From Archangium lipolyticum (GTDB lineage Bacteria; Myxococcota; Myxococcia; Myxococcales; Myxococcaceae): a stretch of 64,000 nucleotides of DNA. Positions within the stretch are counted from its first letter, which is position 1. Every line of letters starts with the position of its first letter. The position numbers and the translations under genes were made by a program. Positions 1 to 5,792 of the stretch are shown here, piece by piece. The stretch is taken from contig NZ_JANKBZ010000005.1 of assembly GCF_024623785.1 (NCBI RefSeq), forward strand, positions 472,800 through 536,799. Direction: 5' to 3'. The notes beneath the pieces were generated by a model. That model saw only the letters and a list, made by a program, of their open reading frames with translations. It was not told the DNA's origin and made no database searches.

Positions 1-954
1 CGGGAGATCGAGATCGGCTACTTCGAGCTCTTCCCCGGGGAGACGCCGAGGCTGGATCCGAGGGGAACGCGGCCGGACAAAACCACGGCGGGCCTGCACC
101 TGTACCTGCACGATCCGGTGCCCGTCGAGGGGGACCGGATCAACGCCACCGGCACCTTCATCCGCAACTTCATCAATGCCGAGGGCAACGTGCAGGCGCT
201 GCCCTTCGCCAGCTACAAGACGAACTGGTGGATCCTCGATGACCGGCGCCACCTCTTCGCCGAGGTGAGCGAGTACCAGCGAGACGCGGTGGAGAGCCTG
301 GTGGCCAGCGGCATCATCCAGGGGGACCAGAACCGCAACGAGGTCTACGGCTACCGCGAAGGCAAGAACGTGCCGCTCATCAACCCGGGCAAGCCCGAGG
401 AGAGCTACCTGGTGGCGCGCCTGCGCGGGACCATGCAGAACGAAGCGATTCCGGGCACGCGCATGCCGCTGGCGAACCAGCCGCCGTCCGTCACGGACAT
501 GCTGGCGCTGATGTGCTTCATCGAGGGCCTGGACCCGGCGGCCACGCAGTGGAACCTGGGCTCGGCCATCGACTACAAGAATTGCTCGTACTCGGATGAC
601 CCGTCGAAGCTCAACCTCGCGGGCACTGGCGCCAACTGGAGCGGGCGCGTGCTGCCGATCCTCCAGTCCAGCTGCGGCGGCTGCCACGGTGGCAGCGAGC
701 CGCAGGCGGGATTGGATCTGCTCAGTGGCACGCCCAGCGAGATCCGCCAGCGCCTGCTGAAGCCCTCGAGCCAGAAGCCCGCGCTCCAGCTCATCTACCC
801 CGGCGACCCGATCAAGAGCTACCTGTGGAACAAGCTCACGGGCGACGGCATCATCGTTGGCGCCCGCATGCCGATCGGCGCGAACGCCTCGCTGCCCGAT
901 GACCAGCTCGCGGACATCCAGAACTGGATCAGCTACGACGCGCTGGACAACTGA
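1..954 (+). CDS. Cytochrome-c-like heme protein, 3' part only
   Basis: The reading frame is open from the first base, so the N-terminus lies outside the window; 317 residues are visible. One c-type heme motif, CGGCH, is encoded at 673-687. About 60 residues later a GARMPIG segment offers a Met as possible second axial ligand. An earlier stretch (roughly codons at 385-510) has the same pattern, PGxPxxSYL followed by TRMPL, but no CxxCH, so the protein seems to hold two related modules of which only the second keeps a heme site. This is typical of secreted Planctomycete-type cytochrome domains in myxobacteria; electron transfer in the envelope is inferred and the partner is unknown. A convergent gene starts its 3' end 27 bases downstream. 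Confidence 0.8.
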   Translation, partial: REIEIGYFELFPGETPRLDPRGTRPDKTTAGLHLYLHDPVPVEGDRINATGTFIRNFINAEGNVQALPFASYKTNWWILDDRRHLFAEVSEYQRDAVESLVASGIIQGDQNRNEVYGYREGKNVPLINPGKPEESYLVARLRGTMQNEAIPGTRMPLANQPPSVTDMLALMCFIEGLDPAATQWNLGSAIDYKNCSYSDDPSKLNLAGTGANWSGRVLPILQSSCGGCHGGSEPQAGLDLLSGTPSEIRQRLLKPSSQKPALQLIYPGDPIKSYLWNKLTGDGIIVGARMPIGANASLPDDQLADIQNWISYDALDN

Positions 955-981
955 GCCACCGGGGCGATGGGAACACCGCGC

Positions 982-1782
982 TCACGGTTGAAGTGAACGC
1001 GGCTCGCTCTTCTGATGGGAGCGTGCCGAGACCGGCATGTAGCACTTGCCCTGGTACTCGGCCTGCCTCTCGTAGCAGGGCGGGCGCTTTTCCAATGCCA
1101 CCCAGCACCCGCCATTGATCTCCACCTCTCCCGACTTGGGATAGCAGGGAGCCTTGGCCTGGTCACTGAATGGCTTGGCTGGCAGGGGATAGGCGATGGT
1201 CGTCGCCCCCGGAGCGCTGAGGTCTACCAGATCGGGTGCCTTGGCCTCGCTGGCCGCCGACTCGCCGATCCCGGCACCGGCTCGCTTGTCGCCCCTGGGA
1301 CCTTCGGGGTCTTGCGAGAAGCGAGACCACATGACCGCGCTCAGGGTGACGGCGAGGCCCGCGACAACCAGCCAACCTCGTGAGCGAAGCATCCGACGCG
1401 TACGCCCTACCCACCGCTTCCAGGTGCCCACCGGTCCGCCTGTCAGATGGGCGCGTGCCTCCTCGTTCTTCTCCAACCGCTCGACGGTGGAAGTCAGGAG
1501 GTCGAGCATGTCGGACAGCTTCGACAGCTGGCCGGAGGAGGGGGCTTGTTCCACCTCCATCGTGATGAAGGGGGGCTCTGTCTGGGCGGATATGCGCACG
1601 AGCCAGGAATCCTCGGGCTCCCAGTTCGCGCGTGCTCCGGGCATCAGCACCAGGGCGGGGGCGCCCGTGTGGATGTTCTCCGCTTCATAGAGTCGGCCCA
1701 GGTCCACCGCCACGTTCTTGTACCGCTTGCTGATGTGGAACGGTCCCAGCCGTCCGCCCTTCCAGGTCTTTTCGTCAGCCAC
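982..1782 (-). CDS. Membrane protein with kinase-like N-lobe remnant and Cys-rich C-terminal domain
   Basis: 266 residues from the GTG at 1782, chosen because AAGGAGGAG sits six bases upstream; the frame stays open further upstream without support. Residues about 9-45 read LGPF...LYEAEN..TGAPALVL, resembling the start of a myxobacterial Ser/Thr kinase N-lobe but lacking the glycine loop and the VAxK lysine; no catalytic lobe follows. A single membrane segment lies near residues 130-150 (WLVVAGLAVTLSAVMW). The C-terminal 60 residues hold Cys in the pattern PC...GGCW...PPC...GKCYMPV. A paralogue with the same architecture is at 56061-56879. I infer a membrane sensor or adaptor derived from a receptor-type kinase; no enzymatic activity is expected. 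Two tandem palindromes lie upstream. Confidence 0.8.
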   Translation of the reverse strand: MADEKTWKGGRLGPFHISKRYKNVAVDLGRLYEAENIHTGAPALVLMPGARANWEPEDSWLVRISAQTEPPFITMEVEQAPSSGQLSKLSDMLDLLTSTVERLEKNEEARAHLTGGPVGTWKRWVGRTRRMLRSRGWLVVAGLAVTLSAVMWSRFSQDPEGPRGDKRAGAGIGESAASEAKAPDLVDLSAPGATTIAYPLPAKPFSDQAKAPCYPKSGEVEINGGCWVALEKRPPCYERQAEYQGKCYMPVSARSHQKSEPRSLQP

Positions 1783-1844
1783 GCGCGGCCTCCTCCTTAC
1801 TTCCGCCGTTGTATACCTCCAGGTGGCTTCGGAGGGAGTCCGCT

Positions 1845-1879
1845 GCGTTCCGCTCCTCACCAGTTGAGCAGCGGAATGC
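1845..1879. promoter_or_regulatory. Imperfect palindrome, first of a tandem pair
   Basis: The arms GCGTTCCGCTCCTCA and TTGAGCAGCGGAATGC pair with one bulge and one mismatch. It shares the half-site GCGTTCC(G/A)CTCCTCACC with the next palindrome seven bases away. A TATACA hexamer on the minus strand (1816-1811) lies about 30 bases downstream, between this site and the start at 1782, so the pair sits where an activator of the minus-strand gene would bind. Regulatory role is inference. Confidence 0.6.
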
Positions 1880-1886
1880 ACCCGAC

Positions 1887-1920
1887 GCGTTCCACTCCTC
1901 ACCGGTGAGGAGTGAAACGC
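1887..1920. promoter_or_regulatory. Near-perfect 34-bp palindrome, second of a tandem pair
   Basis: The arms GCGTTCCACTCCTCACC and GGTGAGGAGTGAAACGC match at 16 of 17 positions with no loop, as expected for a dimeric regulator site. The rest of the 304-base divergent spacer 1783-2086 holds the first palindrome, a minus-strand TATACA and the sigma-54 promoter at 2014. Confidence 0.65.
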
Positions 1921-2013
1921 TGAGGAGTCCCTGCTCGCGGATGGTTCCTCCGAGCGGTGGGATTCTCCTGGGCACTCTGTTCACATAAGTAATTGTTTTT
2001 ACGAGGCGCCGCG

Positions 2014-2030
2014 TTGGCGCGGGCGTTGCT
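2014..2030 (+). promoter_or_regulatory. Sigma-54 (-24/-12) promoter
   Basis: The bases TTGGCGCGGGCGTTGCT match the sigma-54 consensus YTGGCACGrNNNTTGCW at every defined position but one (G for A in the -24 box), with the correct GG to GC spacing. It lies 56 bases upstream of the ATG at 2087 and points toward it. Such promoters need an enhancer-binding activator; one is encoded at 25454-26818, but nothing links the two. Confidence 0.75.
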
Positions 2031-2086
2031 CATGCCGGACCCGAGCCGCGATTCCCGCGGCCGCTCCACATTGAGGGGGGCAATTC

Positions 2087-2764
2087 ATGGTCCAGACGAA
2101 TGGTGGCAATACCCTTTCCGAGCTGACGCTCGAGCAGGTGGCGGACTCCATCCGCACCTACCTGAGACAAGGCAACGCCGGGCACTACAACATCGGCCTG
2201 CTCTACAACCACACCGTGGACAACCAGTTGGCGGAGAAGAACGGGTACGAGAGTGCCCAGGCGTACTTCAGCCAGCACTTCGAGGAACTCTCGCAGGCGA
2301 CCCTGACCCGGTACGGCACCGTGGCGCGGGAGTTCACCGAGGAGGCGTGCGGGATGTATGGCGTGATGAAGCTGATCACGCTGCGCACCTACTTGCAGGT
2401 GGCTGAGCTCCAGTTCGCGGCAGGGGAGCCGGGCGCGACACCCATCGATGTGCCGGAGGAGGGCGGGATCGTGAAGCAGAAGCCCTTCGCCGAGTGCAGC
2501 CTGGAGGAGCTGAGGCAGGCCGTGAAGCACAAGCGCAACCCGACCCGTGCGACCATGCCCACCACGGATGCGGACCGCGTCGAGTTCATGCGGCAGTGCT
2601 TCTCGAGGCACTTCGCCAAGGGCACCCGCGTGCAGCTCAAGACGAACTTCCAGCGCGGCAAGACGCTCCTCACCATCCAGGGCGTGCCTCTGGATGATGT
2701 GGAGCGGCTCATGGAAGCGCTGATGGATGGCTTCCAGCCCCAGCTCGTGCGTTCGGCGGGGTGA
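2087..2764 (+). CDS. Hypothetical protein, sigma-54-driven
   Basis: 225 residues, no signal peptide or membrane segment, so probably cytoplasmic. The ATG at 2087 is preceded by GAGGGGGG at a proper distance. The first 115 residues are mostly helical and aromatic-rich (GHYNIGLLYNHTVD, YFSQHFEEL); a short acidic linker follows, then a second domain of about 95 residues ending in a KTLLTIQGVPLDDV segment. I do not recognise the family. It stands alone between a divergent membrane-protein gene and a convergent tyrosinase operon. The sigma-54 promoter suggests activation by an NtrC-type regulator, as is common for myxobacterial developmental or motility genes; that link is inference. Confidence 0.85.
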   Translation: MVQTNGGNTLSELTLEQVADSIRTYLRQGNAGHYNIGLLYNHTVDNQLAEKNGYESAQAYFSQHFEELSQATLTRYGTVAREFTEEACGMYGVMKLITLRTYLQVAELQFAAGEPGATPIDVPEEGGIVKQKPFAECSLEELRQAVKHKRNPTRATMPTTDADRVEFMRQCFSRHFAKGTRVQLKTNFQRGKTLLTIQGVPLDDVERLMEALMDGFQPQLVRSAG

Positions 2765-2787
2765 TGGGCGGGCGAGGAGCTTGAGCA

Positions 2788-2814
2788 ACCCGGGGTCGAA
2801 GCTGGACCCCGGGT
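2788..2814. terminator. Hairpin between convergent genes
   Basis: Perfect 10-bp arms ACCCGGGGTC and GACCCCGGGT around a 7-base loop, located between the convergent stops at 2764 and 2819. No T-tract follows on either strand, so it may act as a weak bidirectional terminator or as mRNA end protection. Confidence 0.6.
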
Positions 2815-2818
2815 CGTC

Positions 2819-3742
2819 TCAGGCCTGCAGGTCCGCGAGCGTGTCGTAGTCGTAGCGGTCGTTCGCGGTGAAGGGCGCACCAGGGGAGAGCGGATCCAAC
2901 ATGCCGCGCGGGGTGACCCGCGTGGTCTCCCGGAAGACCGAGTAGAGCGCGTCATCGAGCCGGTGAAAGGACAGGGTGTTCGCCGCGTTCTGCGCGGGGA
3001 CGTACGGGGCATTCGGGTAGCGCACCCGCCACGCATGCCAGATGCGGTCCACGTTGCAGTGGTGCAGGAAGAACAGGGGGTCGTTGGGCGATGTGCTGTC
3101 CGTCATGTCGCCGCCCACCCAGACGTGCACGATGTTGTGGAGCCCCGGACCCTCCCAGCCCTCCAGGTAGTTGCGGAAACCGTTCGAGGTACTGTTGTAC
3201 GGCGGGGCGTCGTAGAGGACCTGGTCGCGCAGCACTGAGCGGACCTGCTCGCGCGTGGGCAGTGCGCCCTCCCTGCCGGGTGCGCGAGCGAGAGGCCGTG
3301 GCCGTGCCAGGCGCGTGAGTCCCCGCTCCGCCGGGACGACACGCACCTGCCAGACGGCAGGCGAGGTGAAGCGGCCCATGGCACCGTCGGCCCAGAGGGG
3401 GGACTGGCGTGGATCCGCCAGCGCCGCATCCGCGGCCCAGTCCCAGTACGGCAGCCGGAACTCCGGGTCGCGGAGCGCGATTCGGAGATACACCTCGAAG
3501 CGCAACAGGAAGTACCGGTGCCACGGCAGGAAGGCCGGGCCCGAGTGGGCCGCGTTGCGGTCGCGCTGCGTGGGCGGGGTGAAGAGCATCATCGACTGGT
3601 GGTGCCAGGACACGAAGAGGTCATAGATGGAGAGCCCCTGCTGTCCCGGCCAGGGAAAGCGCGCCGGGTCCTTGAGGGCCAGCACGCCGTCGATGAACTG
3701 CTGCCTGACGGTCTCGTCGGCGAGGATGTTCCGGCGGATCAT
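2819..3742 (-). CDS. Tyrosinase (type-3 copper oxidase)
   Basis: 307 residues from the ATG at 3742, preceded by GGAGGTG. The copper-A histidines are H47 or H48 (SWHHQS), H66 (HSGPA) and H75 (PWHRYF); copper-B has H202 and H206 (HNIVHVW) and H227/228 (DPLFFLHHCNVDRIW), the classical tyrosinase signature. The enzyme would oxidise phenols to o-quinones, as in melanin synthesis. No signal peptide is visible. The start codon overlaps the stop of the upstream His-tailed gene in ATGA, so the two are translationally coupled. In Streptomyces a small upstream caddie protein loads copper into tyrosinase, and the neighbour here fits that position. Product assignment is secure; substrate is not known. Confidence 0.95.
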   Translation of the reverse strand: MIRRNILADETVRQQFIDGVLALKDPARFPWPGQQGLSIYDLFVSWHHQSMMLFTPPTQRDRNAAHSGPAFLPWHRYFLLRFEVYLRIALRDPEFRLPYWDWAADAALADPRQSPLWADGAMGRFTSPAVWQVRVVPAERGLTRLARPRPLARAPGREGALPTREQVRSVLRDQVLYDAPPYNSTSNGFRNYLEGWEGPGLHNIVHVWVGGDMTDSTSPNDPLFFLHHCNVDRIWHAWRVRYPNAPYVPAQNAANTLSFHRLDDALYSVFRETTRVTPRGMLDPLSPGAPFTANDRYDYDTLADLQA

Positions 3743-4236
3743 CGAGCACCTCCATGCACATGGGCGGGCTGATGCGCGTGTCCGCCGTGGTCCATGTGGC
3801 GGCCTCCATCGTCCCCCTCGGGAGAGGGCTGAGCCGACTCGAACAGGTGCGGCATGCGCTCGATGAGGTGGCGGACGAGCTCCGTCGCCGTCGCGAAGGT
3901 CAGGTAGGGGCACAGGTGGGACCAGAGCCGGCCCTCTTCATCCACCATCATGTGCAGCGTGACGAGACGCTCGTTGACCCGGACTTCGTACGTGGTGGTG
4001 ATGGTGATGGTGTTTCCCTGGTGCTCGAGTACGCGGGTGCTGCGCGCGAGGGCCTCGTGCGAGTGCTCGACGTAGGAGGGGAAGTCCTTCATCACCCAGT
4101 CCGGGTGTTCGCTCCCGGGTTTGAATGGGTCGAACACCGCGAGTGGGACGGCGCGCGGCTCGTTCTTGCTCCGGGCTCCCGTCTCACGGTGCGTTCGTGT
4201 CTTCTGTCTCGCCGGGCGCTTCGTCTTGGCTGGCAT
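3739..4236 (-). CDS. Small protein with His-rich tail, coupled to tyrosinase
   Basis: 165 residues; the ATG at 4236 follows GGGGGAGG. The first 30 residues are Lys/Arg-rich. The body (about 35-130) contains a strand-rich stretch NTITITTTYEVRVNERLVTLHM followed by a helix ending IERMPHLFE. The last 22 residues contain seven His (DHGGHAHQPAHVHGG), a likely copper or nickel binding tail. No export signal is seen. The stop overlaps the tyrosinase ATG. By position and metal-binding character I infer a copper chaperone or caddie for the tyrosinase, although I see no recognisable similarity to MelC1. It could also be a separate metal sensor. Confidence 0.8.
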   Translation of the reverse strand: MPAKTKRPARQKTRTHRETGARSKNEPRAVPLAVFDPFKPGSEHPDWVMKDFPSYVEHSHEALARSTRVLEHQGNTITITTTYEVRVNERLVTLHMMVDEEGRLWSHLCPYLTFATATELVRHLIERMPHLFESAQPSPEGDDGGRHMDHGGHAHQPAHVHGGAR

Positions 4237-4372
4237 CGACTGCCTCCCCCGTTGGTACGGCTCGGGGGATTCATAGGGCAGGGGATGCGCGGGACGCGAA
4301 GGCGGGCCCGACGAGGGATTCAGTTGAGAACACCAGGGGCGTCAGGTCGCTCGCTGTCGACCCCCGCGAGCC

Positions 4373-5707
4373 TCACGGCTCGTAGCGCTGGATGCGGGCC
4401 TCGGGCACCCGCCGGGACATGCGCTCCATGGTTCCCGCCACCTCGGCGAGGATGCGGTCCTTGTCGAGCGTGAGGTGGCGGCGCTCGTGCAGAATGACGC
4501 GGCCGTCGACCATGACGGTGTGCACGTCGCTGGCGCGGGCGCTGTACACCAGCCCGGCCGTGAGGTTGTGGGGCGGTTGCCAGTGCGTGCCTCGGGTGTC
4601 CACGAGGATGATGTCGGCCTGGTAGCCGGGCGCGAGCGTGCCAATGCGGTCGCCCAGTCCCATCGCCGCCGCGCTGCCTCGCGTGGCGATGTCGAGCGCC
4701 TCGGGAATGGGCAGCACCTCGGGGTCCATCGCCTCGTGCTTTTGCATCAGAGCCATGAGGCGCAGGCTCTCGAAGACATCGAGCGTGTTGTTGCTGACCG
4801 CGCCGTCGGTGGCCAGGCCCACCGCCACTCCGGCCTTGCGCAAGGCGCGGATGGGGGTGATGCCCATGGCCAGCTTGAGATACGTCTTCGGCGCGTGCGC
4901 GATGCCCACGTGCTTTCGATGCCTGGCGAGCAGCTCGATGTCCTGGGGCAGCAGTCCGCAGCCGTGCGCGATGAGGGCGGGCACACTCAGGACCCCGGTG
5001 TCCCTGAGCACCTGGATGGGCGTCAGTCCCCGCCGCTCCACGCTGGCATTCGTCTGGTTCATCTCCTCGGCGGCGTGGATGTGGATGCCGATACCGAGGC
5101 GGCTGGCGTGCTCGACGGAGGCGCGCAGGAAGCCGTCGTCGCAGGTATAGGGCGCATGCGGGGCCATGCAGGTGGTGATGCGGCCACCTGCGCCGCCCTT
5201 CCAACGCTCGGCGAAGGCCGCGGTCTCATCGAGCGCGCCGCGACCCCGGCTGGAGAACACGGCCCAACCCAGGTGCGCCCGCGTTCCTGCCTCCTCGACG
5301 GCCCGGGCCACCTGGTCCATGTGGAAGTAGTGGTCGGCCACCGTGGTGACGCCGCCCTCGATCATCTCGAGCAGGCCCAGGAGCGCGCCCCAATACACAT
5401 CCTCCTCGGTGAGGTTGCTCTCCAGGGGCCAGATGAACTCGTTGAACCAGCGCTCGATGGACACGTCCTCGGCCAGCCCTCGGAAGAGCACCATGGGGAC
5501 GTGAGCATGGGTGTTGATGAGCCCCGGCATGGCGAGCATTCGCTGCCCTTCGAGCACGGTGACGCCGGGCTCGGGGGGACGCCCGGTGGGGCGGATCTCC
5601 GCGATGCGGTTGCCACGGACCAGGATGTCCTGGTTGCGAACGACGGTGAGCGTGCCGCTCGTATCCGGGACGAGCGTGTGACAGTCACGGATGCAGATAT
5701 CCGCCAT
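4373..5707 (-). CDS. Amidohydrolase, MTA/SAH deaminase type
   Basis: 444 residues, full length for the TrzN/ATZ-type metal-dependent hydrolases that deaminate 5'-methylthioadenosine or S-adenosylhomocysteine. Visible motifs in order are the metal pair HAH in PGLINTHAHV (about residues 65-70), HIHAAE, the HGCG histidine, and the catalytic Asp in LATDGAVSNNTLD, which is the form found in MTA/SAH deaminases. The final 60 residues form the usual beta-sandwich. Cytoplasmic nucleoside salvage is the expected role. Other members of this family act on guanine, atrazine or chlorohydrolase substrates, so the exact substrate is unproven. It lies between the metal-ATPase terminator and the tyrosinase pair, probably as its own transcription unit. 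Confidence 0.9.
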   Translation of the reverse strand: MADICIRDCHTLVPDTSGTLTVVRNQDILVRGNRIAEIRPTGRPPEPGVTVLEGQRMLAMPGLINTHAHVPMVLFRGLAEDVSIERWFNEFIWPLESNLTEEDVYWGALLGLLEMIEGGVTTVADHYFHMDQVARAVEEAGTRAHLGWAVFSSRGRGALDETAAFAERWKGGAGGRITTCMAPHAPYTCDDGFLRASVEHASRLGIGIHIHAAEEMNQTNASVERRGLTPIQVLRDTGVLSVPALIAHGCGLLPQDIELLARHRKHVGIAHAPKTYLKLAMGITPIRALRKAGVAVGLATDGAVSNNTLDVFESLRLMALMQKHEAMDPEVLPIPEALDIATRGSAAAMGLGDRIGTLAPGYQADIILVDTRGTHWQPPHNLTAGLVYSARASDVHTVMVDGRVILHERRHLTLDKDRILAEVAGTMERMSRRVPEARIQRYEP

Positions 5708-5728
5708 CGGGAGCCTCTTGTTTGGATG

Positions 5729-5779
5729 AAAAAGACGCGGACGGGGCGGGGCTCGAAGGGAGCCTCACACCCCGTCCGC
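5729..5779 (-). terminator. Intrinsic terminator of the metal-ATPase operon
   Basis: On the minus strand, perfect 10-bp arms GCGGACGGGG and CCCCGTCCGC (5779-5737), with a further inner GGCTC/GAGCC pairing, are followed by GTCTTTTT (T-tract at 5733-5729). It sits 14 bases after the ATPase stop at 5793. Confidence 0.85.
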
Positions 5780-5792
5780 CGGGTACCACAGC

